Source: VXPQ01 sp965248175 (GTDB taxonomy: Bacteria > Bacteroidota > Rhodothermia > Rhodothermales > VXPQ01). From it: DNA of 64,000 nt. Of this stretch, positions 51,629 to 60,608 are shown one piece after another (within the stretch, counting starts at the first letter, position 1; each line of letters opens with the position of its first letter). The notes below the pieces were generated by a model. That model was not told the DNA's origin. It saw nothing but the letters and a program-made list of their open reading frames with translations, and did no database searches. Position numbers and translations under genes: made by a program. The DNA is taken from positions 806,001 through 870,000 of the forward strand of contig OZ252093.1 of NCBI GenBank assembly GCA_965248175.1. Direction: 5' to 3'.

Positions 51629-51761
51629 ACGAGCATTCCACCTGTCCGGATCGTATTTTAGGAGGATATGGGCGACATACGCCCCACGTCCTTTCTGTCC
51701 GGCGCAGCGGTCTGTCCCCGCCGGCCCACAATCCTCCGGTTTACGAGTTACGAACAGGTCT

Positions 51762-53810
51762 ATGCATAGCGATCAGGCAACGGATCAGCCAGTAAAGACG
51801 GCCGAGAACGGCTCTGGCTCTGAAGACGGCTCTGGTTACGGACGCGGCACCGGCTCCGGCTCTGGCTCCGCAGATGGAACCGGCTCCGGCTACGGCGCCG
51901 AAAACATCCAGGTACTCGAGGGACTGGAAGCCGTCCGCAAGCGCCCTGCGATGTACATAGGAGATCTAGGGCTCCGGGGACTGCACCATCTGGTGCACGA
52001 GGTAGTGGACAATGCGATCGACGAGGCGCTGGCCGGGTACTGCGACCGGATCGAGGTGTCCATCAATGAAGACGGCTCTGTGTGCGTCATCGACAACGGG
52101 CGCGGCATTCCCGTGGAGGAGCATCCCAAGGAGAAACGCTCTGCGCTGGAAGTGGTGATGACGACGCTGCATGCCGGCGGCAAGTTCGACAAGGATACCT
52201 ACAAGGTGTCGGGCGGGCTGCACGGAGTCGGGGTATCCTGCGTGAATGCCCTGGCCGTGACGCTGACGGCTATTGTGCGCAGGGACGGCTACGAATGGCG
52301 CCAGGAGTATGCCCGCGGCAAGCCGCTGGGCCCGGTGGAGCGGGGGCGTGCGCTCCGGCCCGACGAAGAGACCGGCACCGAGGTGCAGTTTCTCCCGGAC
52401 CCGGATATTTTCAGCGACAGGGAGTTCCGTTTCGACACGCTGTCGGGACGCCTGCGCGAGATGGCCTATCTGAACCGCAACGTGTACATCGGTATCGAGG
52501 ACCGGCGCGAGGAAGAGGAAGCGCTGCGCCGCGAGGAGTATCATTTCGAGGGGGGCATCGTGGAGTTCGTCGATTACCTCGACGAAACGCGGACGGCCAT
52601 CCAGGAAGAAGCGATTTACATCTCCGAGGAGGATGCGGAGGTGCCCGTGGAGCTGGCGATGCGGTACAACACCGGCTACACCGAAAACGTCCTCTCCTTC
52701 GTCAATAATATCAATACGCACGAAGGGGGTACCCACATATCGGGATTCCGCCGGGCGCTGACCAGGACCCTGAAGGCGTACGCGGAAAAAAACAACCTTA
52801 CGAAGAACGCAAAAGTCGATCTGTCCGGGGACGATTTCCGGGAAGGGCTGACCGCCGTGCTTTCGATCCGGGTGGCCGAGCCGCAGTTCGAGGGGCAGAC
52901 CAAGACCAAACTGGGCAATTCGGAGGTGCAGAGCGCCGTCGAAACACTGGTCAACGAGAAACTGGGCCAGTGGCTCGAAGATCATCCCCGCCAGACGAAG
53001 ATCATTGTCGATAAGGTGATCCTTGCCGCCCAGGCCCGCCTGGCGGCCCGCAAGGCCCGCGAACTGGTCCAGCGCAAGAGCGCCTTTTCCGGCGGCGGCC
53101 TGCCCGGCAAACTGGCCGATTGCGCCTCGCGCAATCCGGAGGAGTCGGAACTCTACCTCGTGGAGGGGGATTCGGCGGGCGGATCGGCCAAGCAGGCGCG
53201 CGACCGCCATTTTCAGGCCATCCTTCCCCTGCGCGGGAAGATTCTGAACGTGGAGCGGGCCCGGCTCGACCGGATTCTCGAAAACGAAGAGATCCGGAAC
53301 ATGGTTACGGCGTTCGGCACGGGGCTGGTCGGGCTGGAGGATTCCTTTGACTTGTCGCGCCTCCGGTACCACAAGATTATCCTGATGACGGATGCGGACG
53401 TGGACGGGGCGCACATTCGCACCCTGCTACTCACGTTTTTGTACCGCCACCTGCGCCCGCTCTTCGAAAGCGGCTATGTGTATGTGGCGTTGCCGCCGCT
53501 TTTCAAGGTGCAGGCGGGCCGGCAGGAGTACTATTTGTGGACGGAAGACCAGTTGGCGGCGAAGACGCGGGAGCTGCGAGAGGCAGGAAAGTCAAAGATC
53601 GGCATTCAGCGCTACAAAGGTCTCGGCGAGATGAACCCCGTGCAGCTCTGGAATACGACGATGGATCCCGCCACCCGGCGCCTGCAACAGGTGACGGTGG
53701 AAGATGGCGCGGTGGCCGACCGCGTGTTCTCGACGCTGATGGGGGATGCCGTGGAGCCGCGCCGCAAGTTCATCGAGCGCAATGCGAAGTACGCAACCAT
53801 CGACGCGTAG
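51762..53810 (+). CDS. gyrB: DNA gyrase subunit B
   Basis: A 682-residue type II topoisomerase subunit. The GHKL ATPase shows HEVVDNAIDEALAGY, VIDNGRGIPVEEH and SGGLHGVGVSCVNAL; the TOPRIM domain shows YLVEGDSAGGSAKQARDR and LMTDADVDGAHIRTLLLTF; the C-terminus ends RYKGLGEMNP and RRKFIERNAKYATIDA. With GyrA it adds negative supercoils. Unusually, residues 17-46, before the usual start ENIQVLEGLEAVRKRP, are a glycine-serine-rich low-complexity segment (SGSEDGSGYGRGTGSGSGSA). Confidence 0.97.
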   Translation: MHSDQATDQPVKTAENGSGSEDGSGYGRGTGSGSGSADGTGSGYGAENIQVLEGLEAVRKRPAMYIGDLGLRGLHHLVHEVVDNAIDEALAGYCDRIEVSINEDGSVCVIDNGRGIPVEEHPKEKRSALEVVMTTLHAGGKFDKDTYKVSGGLHGVGVSCVNALAVTLTAIVRRDGYEWRQEYARGKPLGPVERGRALRPDEETGTEVQFLPDPDIFSDREFRFDTLSGRLREMAYLNRNVYIGIEDRREEEEALRREEYHFEGGIVEFVDYLDETRTAIQEEAIYISEEDAEVPVELAMRYNTGYTENVLSFVNNINTHEGGTHISGFRRALTRTLKAYAEKNNLTKNAKVDLSGDDFREGLTAVLSIRVAEPQFEGQTKTKLGNSEVQSAVETLVNEKLGQWLEDHPRQTKIIVDKVILAAQARLAARKARELVQRKSAFSGGGLPGKLADCASRNPEESELYLVEGDSAGGSAKQARDRHFQAILPLRGKILNVERARLDRILENEEIRNMVTAFGTGLVGLEDSFDLSRLRYHKIILMTDADVDGAHIRTLLLTFLYRHLRPLFESGYVYVALPPLFKVQAGRQEYYLWTEDQLAAKTRELREAGKSKIGIQRYKGLGEMNPVQLWNTTMDPATRRLQQVTVEDGAVADRVFSTLMGDAVEPRRKFIERNAKYATIDA

Positions 53811-53850
53811 CGCACCGGGGGAACACGCACGGCAACGTACCCGCAGCAAC

Positions 53851-54822
53851 ATGTTGGACCATTCCGATCGACAGGATTCCCCCGACGTTTCCGTCGTCGT
53901 GCCTGTGTACGATGAGGCGGATTCCTTGGCCGAACTCGCCCGCGAGATCCGCTCGGCGTGCGAGGGCGCGGGGTACCGGTTCGAGGTATGGTTCGTCGAC
54001 GACGGGTCGCAGGATACTTCCTGGCAGGTCATCGAGACGCTGCACAAGAAGGACGACCGCATTGCCGGCCTGCGGCTCCGGCGCAACTACGGGAAGTCGG
54101 CGGCGCTGGCGCTCGGGTTCAAGGAGGCCCGGGGTAACTATGTCGTGACGATGGACGCCGATCTGCAGGACGTACCCGCCGAGATCCCAGGCCTGATTGC
54201 CCGGATCGAGGAAGGATTCGACCTGGTGAGCGGCTGGAAGAAAACGCGGCGCGATCCGCTGAGCAAGCGGTTGCCCAGCAAATTCTTCAACCGGGTGACG
54301 CGGATTATTTCCGGAGTTCGCCTGCACGATTTCAATTGCGGGCTGAAGGCGTATCGCCGGGAAGTGGTGAAAAGCGTGCGCGTCTACGGAGAATTGCACC
54401 GGTACATCCCGCTGCTGGCCAAATGGGAAGGGTACGACCGGATATCCGAGGTTGTGGTGGAGCACCGCGCGCGGCGCTACGGGCACAGCAAGTTCGGCCT
54501 GGACCGGTTCATCAAGGGGTTTCTGGACCTGATTTCCGTGACCTTTCTGACCCGGTTCGCCATCCGCCCGATGCACTTTTTCGGCGCATTCGGTACGCTG
54601 GCGTTTTTTATCGGGTTTGTCCTTTCCCTGTGGCTTTCCATCGACAAGATCGCGTTTGGGAATCCTGTCGGAGACCGGCCGCTGCTTCTGTTCGGCGCGC
54701 TGATGATGATTGTGGGTGTGCAGATGTTCACCACGGGCCTGCTTGGGGAGATGATCGTCCGGCCCAGGATGGAGCGCACCGATTCGTACCGTGTGATGGC
54801 CACCTTGCCTCCGGCGGACTGA
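53851..54822 (+). CDS. GT2 glycosyltransferase with two C-terminal membrane helices
   Basis: A 323-residue protein of the dolichol/undecaprenyl-phosphate sugar transferase type. The GT-A fold has VSVVVPVYDEADSLAELA, VWFVDDGSQDTSW, the metal-binding TMDADLQDVPAEIP, and FNCGLKAYRREVVKSV; two membrane helices follow at about 235-258 and 272-295. Such enzymes make lipid-linked sugars for transfer to envelope glycans. First of three genes with 3-6 base gaps. The upstream open frame inside gyrB is not used. Confidence 0.88.
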   Translation: MLDHSDRQDSPDVSVVVPVYDEADSLAELAREIRSACEGAGYRFEVWFVDDGSQDTSWQVIETLHKKDDRIAGLRLRRNYGKSAALALGFKEARGNYVVTMDADLQDVPAEIPGLIARIEEGFDLVSGWKKTRRDPLSKRLPSKFFNRVTRIISGVRLHDFNCGLKAYRREVVKSVRVYGELHRYIPLLAKWEGYDRISEVVVEHRARRYGHSKFGLDRFIKGFLDLISVTFLTRFAIRPMHFFGAFGTLAFFIGFVLSLWLSIDKIAFGNPVGDRPLLLFGALMMIVGVQMFTTGLLGEMIVRPRMERTDSYRVMATLPPAD

Positions 54823-54825
54823 ACC

Positions 54826-55980
54826 ATGGCAGCCGAGGTGTCCGAACGAACCCGACGGCGGATTGCTCTCGTAGGGCCGGCTGCGCCTTTCCGGGGAGGG
54901 ATTGCGCAGTTTACCGACACGGTGGCGTCGGGGCTTCGGGACCGGGGCTGGCCGGTGTATATGGCGACGTTCCGGCGGCAGTACCCCGGGTTTCTTTTTC
55001 CCGGAACGTCGCAATTCGATCCGGGGCGGACCGTGGCGCCGGATACGCACCGGCTGATTGATTCCATAGGACCGGGTACGTGGGGCGCGGCGGCAAAGGC
55101 GATTGCGGAGCAGGACCCGGCGGCGGTCGTGTTTCAGTACTGGACGCCCTTTTTTGCGCCCGCCTACGGCGTCATGGCGCGACGGCTTGCTGCGCAGGGC
55201 ATCCGGGTGGCGGCGATCGTGCATAACGTGTATCCGCACGAGAAGCGGCATGGCCTCGTTTCCCGTCTCGCGGGGTATTTCCTGAAGCGGTGCGATGCGC
55301 TGCTTACGCTGTCCGACGCGGTGGCCGCCGATCTGCGGGCGCTGGGCGTTGCCGCTTCCGTAGAGACGGCGCCGCATCCTGTCTACGGGCATTTCGGGGA
55401 CCCGCTCCCGCGCGAGGAAGCCCGAAGGCGCCTGCATCTGCCGGAGGATGCCGACGTATTGCTTTTCTTTGGATTTGTACGGGCGTACAAGGGGTTGCCC
55501 GTGTTGCTGCGGGCCTTGCCCCGGATTCTTGCCCGGCGGCCCAGGGCCCGGCTTGTCGTGGCGGGGGAGTTTTACGAGGACGAACAGACGTACCGCGATC
55601 TGATCGCGTCGCTTGGTATCGGGGATGCGGTGCTCGTGCGGTCGGAGTATATCCCGGAGGAGGAGGTGGGTCTCTATTTTTCGGCGGCGAACCTGGTGGT
55701 GCAGCCCTACGAATCAGCCACGCAGAGCGGCGTCGTGCAGACGGCGTATCATTTCGACCGGCCCGTGGTCGTTACGGATGTGGGCGGGCTGGCCGAGGTG
55801 GTCGCGGACGGCGTATCCGGGTATGTGGCGCCGCCCGGCGACCCGGCGGCGCTGGCGGATGCCGTCGTATGCTATTTTGAAGAAGACCGGGAAGCCGCTT
55901 TTGCGGAGGGGGTGCAGCGGGAAAGGGAGCGCTGTTCCTGGGGGCGACTACTGGATACGCTTGAAACGATGCTGGGGTAA
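54826..55980 (+). CDS. GT4-type glycosyltransferase
   Basis: A 384-residue retaining GT-B enzyme. The N-terminal domain has IALVGPAAPFRGGIAQFTD; the C-terminal domain has LLFFGFVRAYKGLPVLLRAL, and the nucleotide-sugar site PYESATQSGVVQTAYHFDRP with the conserved E...G pattern. It begins 3 bases after the GT2 gene and ends 5 bases before a methyltransferase, so the three form an operon for a surface glycan or glycolipid. Confidence 0.88.
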   Translation: MAAEVSERTRRRIALVGPAAPFRGGIAQFTDTVASGLRDRGWPVYMATFRRQYPGFLFPGTSQFDPGRTVAPDTHRLIDSIGPGTWGAAAKAIAEQDPAAVVFQYWTPFFAPAYGVMARRLAAQGIRVAAIVHNVYPHEKRHGLVSRLAGYFLKRCDALLTLSDAVAADLRALGVAASVETAPHPVYGHFGDPLPREEARRRLHLPEDADVLLFFGFVRAYKGLPVLLRALPRILARRPRARLVVAGEFYEDEQTYRDLIASLGIGDAVLVRSEYIPEEEVGLYFSAANLVVQPYESATQSGVVQTAYHFDRPVVVTDVGGLAEVVADGVSGYVAPPGDPAALADAVVCYFEEDREAAFAEGVQRERERCSWGRLLDTLETMLG

Positions 55981-55985
55981 GATCC

Positions 55986-56834
55986 ATGGAGTACGATCCG
56001 GTCAAGGATGCGCTGGGGAGGTTTTTCCGTATCCATCCCGTTTTGCAGCGCGTGTTCTTCGCGCTGCTCCACACCGTGTTTTTGCGGTCGTGGTATGTGC
56101 GGCGGGAAGTGCATGCGTTACTGGGTGATGCGCCGGCGGGGCGGCATACGAACGTGCTGGATGCGGGCACGGGATTCGGGCAGTATGCGGCGTATATCGC
56201 CCAGAGGTTTCCGCAGGCGCGTGTGCTTGCCGTGGACGTCAAGCCGGATTATCTCGCCGATTTGAGGCGGTTCGTGGAGCGGACGGCGTTGCGGGATCGG
56301 ATCGCCTTCCGCGAGTACGATCTGACCGGGCCGCCTCTGGACCAGGCCTTCGACCTCATTGTTTCGGTCGATGTGATGGAGCACATCGAGGACGACCGGA
56401 CCGTTTTCCGCAATTTTGCGCAGATGCTCACGGACGGCGGGCACGTCATCGTCAACACGCCGTCGGACCAGGGGGGATCGGATACGAAGACGCACGGCGA
56501 GGAAGGATTTGTCGATGAGCATGTCCGCCCCGGATACGGTCTTGCGGCGTTGCAGGAGAAGATGGAGGAGGCGGGGCTGGAAACGGTGCGGGCCGGGTAT
56601 ACCTACGGGGCATACGGTTCGAAAGCCTGGCGGATACTCGTCAAGTGGCCCATGCAGATGCTGGCGGCGACGCGGCTGGCCTTTGCCGTTCTGCCGGTGT
56701 ATTACCTTGCGGCGCTGCCCGTGGGGCTGATCCTGAACGCAATGGATGTGCGCAGCCACAACGAAACCGGTACGGGACTGATTCTCGTTGCGCGCAAAAG
56801 AAGAGGGAATCCGCATGGAAACCGGGGCGCGTAA
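55986..56834 (+). CDS. Class I SAM-dependent methyltransferase (glycan cluster)
   Basis: A 282-residue protein with VLDAGTGFGQYAAYIAQRFP (motif I, about 54-73), VLAVDVKPDYLADL, and DLIVSVDVMEHIEDDRTVF. A hydrophobic stretch at about 238-260 (LAFAVLPVYYLAALPVGLIL) could be a membrane contact. As third gene of the glycosyltransferase operon it most likely methylates the sugar or lipid product. The pyrG start lies 31 bases downstream. Confidence 0.83.
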   Translation: MEYDPVKDALGRFFRIHPVLQRVFFALLHTVFLRSWYVRREVHALLGDAPAGRHTNVLDAGTGFGQYAAYIAQRFPQARVLAVDVKPDYLADLRRFVERTALRDRIAFREYDLTGPPLDQAFDLIVSVDVMEHIEDDRTVFRNFAQMLTDGGHVIVNTPSDQGGSDTKTHGEEGFVDEHVRPGYGLAALQEKMEEAGLETVRAGYTYGAYGSKAWRILVKWPMQMLAATRLAFAVLPVYYLAALPVGLILNAMDVRSHNETGTGLILVARKRRGNPHGNRGA

Positions 56835-56865
56835 CATGCCGTTACAGCGTAAACCTGGGGGATCC

Positions 56866-58566
56866 ATGCAGACAAAATATATCTTCGTTACAGGGGGGGT
56901 CACGTCGTCGCTGGGCAAAGGGATCGTCTGCGCATCGCTGGGGAGACTGCTGGAGTCGCGGGGATTGCGCGTTACCATTCAGAAACTCGATCCCTACATC
57001 AATGTGGATCCCGGGACGATGAATCCCTACGAGCATGGGGAGGTCTACGTCACGGAAGACGGGGCGGAGACGGATCTGGACCTTGGGCATTACGAGCGGT
57101 TCCTCGGCCGCCCGATGAGTCAGGCCAATAATGTCACGACCGGGCGCATCTACCTCGAGGTGATTACGAAAGAGCGCGCCGGGGTGTATCTGGGCAAGAC
57201 CGTGCAAGTGGTCCCCCATGTCATCGACGAGATCAAGCAAAGAATGCTGAAACTCGGCGATACGGGGCGGTACGACGTCGTGATCACCGAGATCGGCGGC
57301 ACGGTCGGCGATATCGAGAGCCAGCCCTATCTCGAAGCCATTCGGCAGCTGCGGTACGAGATCGGCGCGAAGAATGCGCTGGACATGCACTTGACCCTCG
57401 TGCCGTATCTCGAGGCGGCGGGTGAGTTGAAAACGAAACCGACGCAGCATTCCGTAAAGACGCTCCTGTCCTTCGGATTGCAACCCGATGTCCTGGTGTG
57501 CCGGTCGGAGCGGCCGCTGGATGCGGACCTGAGAAAAAAAATTGCGCTTTTCTGCAACGTGGAGCCGCGGGCGGTGATCGCGGCCCGGGATGCGGAATCC
57601 ATCTATGAAGTGCCCCTTCTTCTTGCCGAAGAGGGACTGGACGATATCGTGTTCGAGCGGCTTGGCATGCCGGCAGGGGACGGCGCTCCCCCGATTTCGG
57701 ACACGCCGGGTATGCAGGAATGGATCCACTTTCTGAAAACGCTGAAGAGTACGCAGGGCGCCGTGCGCATTGCGCTGGTGGGCAAGTATGTGGAACACCA
57801 GGATGCGTACAAGTCGATCACCGAAAGTTTTGTTCTGGCGGGCGCGGTGAACGGGGTGCACGTCGATCTGCAGTATATATTGTCCGACGACATTACGGAA
57901 GACAATGTAGAAGAACTGCTCGGCGATGTGGCGGGCATTGTGATTGCGCCGGGCTTTGGCGACCGGGGCATCGACGGGAAGCTGATCTCCGTGCAGTACG
58001 TGCGCGAAAACGACATCCCCTTCCTCGGGATATGTCTCGGAATGCAGTGCGCCGTCATAGAATTTGCGCGGCACATGTGCGGTTGGGAGGATGCCCATTC
58101 GACGGAGTTCGACCCCGATACGCCGCATCCGGTCATCGACATTATGGAAGAGCAGAAGCGGATCATCGACAAGGGAGGCACCATGCGCCTTGGCGCGTAC
58201 GAATGCCGCATTACCGAAGATTCCCGCGTGGCCGGGATTTACGGGACATTGGAAGCATCGGAGCGGCACCGGCACCGGTATGAAGTGAACAACGTCCTGC
58301 GATACAAACTGCTCGAACACGGTATGCGCTTCACGGGGGTCAATCCGGGGCGGGACCTTGTGGAGATTATTGAACTGCCTGCGCACCGCTGGTTTGTCGG
58401 CGTACAATTTCATCCCGAGTACAAGAGCACCGTTGCACAGCCGCACCCGCTTTTCCAGTCCTTCGTCGGGGCGTGCGTGGAGTTGGCCCGCGAGAAGGAT
58501 TTGATGGAATCGCCGCGTCCTTCACATCGCCGGAAGGTGGTGCAATTGGCGTCCGCGAAAGTGTAG
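56866..58566 (+). CDS. pyrG: CTP synthase
   Basis: A 566-residue enzyme making CTP from UTP, ATP and glutamine. The synthetase domain has KYIFVTGGVTSSLGKGIVCA and QKLDPYINVDPGTMNPYEHG; the class I glutamine amidotransferase domain has the catalytic cysteine in FLGICLGMQCAVIEFAR and the His-Glu pair in VQFHPEYKS. The ATG at 56866 follows GGGGGA at a short distance; in-frame starts up to 26 codons earlier overlap the methyltransferase gene and look unused. Confidence 0.96.
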   Translation: MQTKYIFVTGGVTSSLGKGIVCASLGRLLESRGLRVTIQKLDPYINVDPGTMNPYEHGEVYVTEDGAETDLDLGHYERFLGRPMSQANNVTTGRIYLEVITKERAGVYLGKTVQVVPHVIDEIKQRMLKLGDTGRYDVVITEIGGTVGDIESQPYLEAIRQLRYEIGAKNALDMHLTLVPYLEAAGELKTKPTQHSVKTLLSFGLQPDVLVCRSERPLDADLRKKIALFCNVEPRAVIAARDAESIYEVPLLLAEEGLDDIVFERLGMPAGDGAPPISDTPGMQEWIHFLKTLKSTQGAVRIALVGKYVEHQDAYKSITESFVLAGAVNGVHVDLQYILSDDITEDNVEELLGDVAGIVIAPGFGDRGIDGKLISVQYVRENDIPFLGICLGMQCAVIEFARHMCGWEDAHSTEFDPDTPHPVIDIMEEQKRIIDKGGTMRLGAYECRITEDSRVAGIYGTLEASERHRHRYEVNNVLRYKLLEHGMRFTGVNPGRDLVEIIELPAHRWFVGVQFHPEYKSTVAQPHPLFQSFVGACVELAREKDLMESPRPSHRRKVVQLASAKV

Positions 58567-58577
58567 GCGCGCTGCCA

Positions 58578-58657
58578 TCTTCTTTTCCTGCGGCGCTGTC
58601 TTCTTTTCCTGCGGCGCTGTCTTCTTTTCCTGCGCTGGCTTCTTTTCCTGCGTCACC
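58578..58657. repeat. 21-base tandem repeat
   Basis: Two perfect units, TCTTCTTTTCCTGCGGCGCT plus G, at 58578-58598 and 58599-58619, then a shortened unit (58620-58637) and a diverged one (58638-58657). The unit length is two helical turns and a multiple of three. Confidence 0.85.
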
Positions 58658-58681
58658 GTTTTCTTCTTTCCCACTGTGCTT

Positions 58682-58800
58682 GCCGCCTTGTCGCCTGTTT
58701 CTGCAGGCAGCGGCTCATCCGCATTTCTCCGTATGAGCCGGCCACCTTGTTGCCTCTTTGTGCAGGCAGTGAATCGTTTGCATTTCTCCGTATGAGCCGG
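58682..58800. repeat. 59-base tandem duplication
   Basis: Two copies with a 59-base offset, 58682-58740 and 58741-58799. The 3-prime halves share GCATTTCTCCGTATGAGCCG exactly, while the 5-prime halves differ at several positions, so the duplication is not recent. Confidence 0.8.
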
Positions 58801-58987
58801 CGGATTTTCGTCCGTTCGGCTCCGAACGCGCCCGCACATTCCTCTTTACCGTGTTGAGAAAGGAGGATATATATCATATTTACATATGTTGCACATATTT
58901 TGTATAAAAAATACCTGTTCTATATCGACTTTTTTACCCATAAAGGACTTGACATTACAAATTTGCGCCGTAATTTGACCAGTCAAG

Positions 58988-59002
58988 TGGGGAAAAGTGG
59001 GG
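58988..59002 (+). promoter_or_regulatory. MraZ-type operator
   Basis: Two TGGGG boxes at 58988-58992 and 58998-59002, ten bases apart, with a TTCCC element just after (59007-59011). Direct TGGGN repeats at ten-base spacing in front of mraZ are the known binding sites of the MraZ regulator, which represses its own operon. Confidence 0.7.
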
Positions 59003-59091
59003 AATATTCCCATAATTCGAACGATGAACCGGTATAGTGCACCGGATGTGTTCCGCCAGTTCATGGTTTCGACCGCTGATTCTTTGGCGTC

Positions 59092-59544
59092 ATGGCAAGC
59101 TTCAAGGGACAGGCAGAATACTCTGTAGACAGCAAGGGTCGCGTAGCGATCCCGGCCAGGATGCGGAGTGCGCTGAACCCGGAAGCGAATAACAGCTTTA
59201 CGATCACGCGCGGCTTCGAGCAATGCATTCTTTTGTTTCCGCTTGACGAATGGGCAAAGCGCGAGGCGGAGATTGCCCGGCTGAACACGTATCGATCCGA
59301 AGCGCGCAGTTTCGTGCGCACGATCATGCGTTGGGCGGATGAAGTTACGCTGGATGGGCAGGGGCGGATTGTGGTTCCCAAGAGCCTGATCGCCTTCGCC
59401 GGCCTCGAAGACGCCGTGCTGATCATCGGCGTGCTGGATCGTATCGAAATCTGGAATCCGAATGTGTTTGCCGCTCAGGCCGAGCAGGAAGCCGATTATT
59501 CGGATGTGGCGGAAAGGATATTCGAGATGGGCAGGGATCTGTAG
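59092..59544 (+). CDS. mraZ: Transcriptional regulator MraZ
   Basis: A 150-residue protein with two AbrB-like halves: YSVDSKGRVAIPARMRSAL (residues 10-28) and VTLDGQGRIVVPKSLIAFAG (about 85-104). MraZ binds repeats upstream of the division and cell-wall cluster, and the matching operator is present 90 bases before the start. First gene of mraZ-rsmH-ftsL-ftsI-murE. Confidence 0.95.
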   Translation: MASFKGQAEYSVDSKGRVAIPARMRSALNPEANNSFTITRGFEQCILLFPLDEWAKREAEIARLNTYRSEARSFVRTIMRWADEVTLDGQGRIVVPKSLIAFAGLEDAVLIIGVLDRIEIWNPNVFAAQAEQEADYSDVAERIFEMGRDL

Positions 59545-59606
59545 CGCCATGACAGGCGGAAATTTTTCCGTCACGGGGGATGACAGGAGGAGACGGACAT
59601 AAACGA

Positions 59607-60593
59607 ATGGGGAACACAGAGGCATGCGCTTTCGCAACCTCTTTCCACATTCCTGTTCTTTGCAAGGCTGTAACAGAAGGACTGATTACGAAAACCGGCG
59701 GCGTGTACGTGGATACTACCTTGGGTGGGGGTGGACACAGTGCTGCATTGCTCGAGTTGTTATCACCGAGAGGCAGGGTGTTCGGCATCGATCACGATGT
59801 CGAAGCGCTCGATGCATCTTGTAGCAGACTCGCCGCCGATATGGAGCGCGGGCGGTTTACGCCTCTCCGAGGCAATTTTGAGCATATCGAACGATTGCTC
59901 GAAGAAGCCGGAGGGGCGCAGGTGGACGGTCTGGTGGTGGACCTTGGGGTTTCCTCTCACCAGATCGCCACCGCCTCGCGCGGATTCAGTTATCTCGCCG
60001 AAGGGGCGCTCGACATGCGCATGGATATGCGCGGGGGGCGCTCCGCCCACAGGGTGGTGAACTCGTGGGATCGGGGGATGCTGAAGGATGTGTTCTCGAC
60101 GTTTGGCGAAGAGCCGCGGTCGGGCCGAATCGCTCGTGCGATTGTGGAGGCCCGACCGCTCGAGAGCACGACAGGACTGGCCGAGGTCGTCCGCGGCATA
60201 GTGCCGGGGCGCGAGGCGGTTCGGACCCTCTCTCGCGTATTTCAGGCGTTGCGCATCGTGGTGAATCGTGAGCTGGAAGTGCTTGAGCGGTTGCTCGAAG
60301 CATCGGTTCATGTGGTCCGGCCAGGCGGGCGGATGGCTGTGATAAGCTATCACTCGCTTGAGGACAGAAGGGTCAAACGGTTTTTCAGATACGGGAATTT
60401 CGAGACGGAGCCGCTACGCGATATGTACGGCAACCCCCTGGTCCCGTGGAAGGAACGCATGCGGAAGCCGATACAGCCGGACGCTGAGGAGGTGGAAGCC
60501 AATCCGCGGGCGCGCAGTGCTCGCCTCCGCATCGCGGAGCGCACGGAGTTGGCGTGGCCCCCGGAGGAGGATGTGCGGACGATAAGGCGATGA
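59607..60593 (+). CDS. rsmH: 16S rRNA (cytosine-1402-N4)-methyltransferase RsmH
   Basis: A 328-residue enzyme from the ATG at 59607 (a second in-frame ATG at 59580 would add nine residues). It shows FHIPVLCKAVTEGL, the SAM motif YVDTTLGGGGHSAALLELL, LVVDLGVSSHQIATASRGFS, and the C-terminal VISYHSLEDRRVKRFFR. RsmH methylates C1402 of 16S rRNA in the decoding centre and is encoded in the division cluster in most bacteria. Confidence 0.95.
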   Translation: MGNTEACAFATSFHIPVLCKAVTEGLITKTGGVYVDTTLGGGGHSAALLELLSPRGRVFGIDHDVEALDASCSRLAADMERGRFTPLRGNFEHIERLLEEAGGAQVDGLVVDLGVSSHQIATASRGFSYLAEGALDMRMDMRGGRSAHRVVNSWDRGMLKDVFSTFGEEPRSGRIARAIVEARPLESTTGLAEVVRGIVPGREAVRTLSRVFQALRIVVNRELEVLERLLEASVHVVRPGGRMAVISYHSLEDRRVKRFFRYGNFETEPLRDMYGNPLVPWKERMRKPIQPDAEEVEANPRARSARLRIAERTELAWPPEEDVRTIRR

Positions 60594-60608
60594 ACGAACG
60601 TATGCGTC

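Larger units (their letters stand above)
58567..59091. other. Intergenic region between pyrG and mraZ
   Basis: No convincing gene. In order it holds a 21-base tandem repeat, a 59-base tandem duplication, an AT-rich stretch (58861-58980) suited to a promoter, and the MraZ-type operator. A minus-strand frame through the 21-base repeat encodes TAPQEKK repeats but overlaps pyrG and looks like a by-product. Confidence 0.6.

Noticed and set aside
51966..53414. 482-codon minus-strand frame opposite gyrB
   Set aside because: It mirrors a highly conserved GC-rich gene on the other strand and shows no domain of its own; same for the 534-codon frame opposite pyrG (56842-58446).
58522..58839. Lysine-rich TAPQEKK repeat protein on the minus strand
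   Set aside because: It overlaps the pyrG 3-prime end, its repeats come from the 21-base DNA repeat, and there is no ribosome site; left as a by-product.
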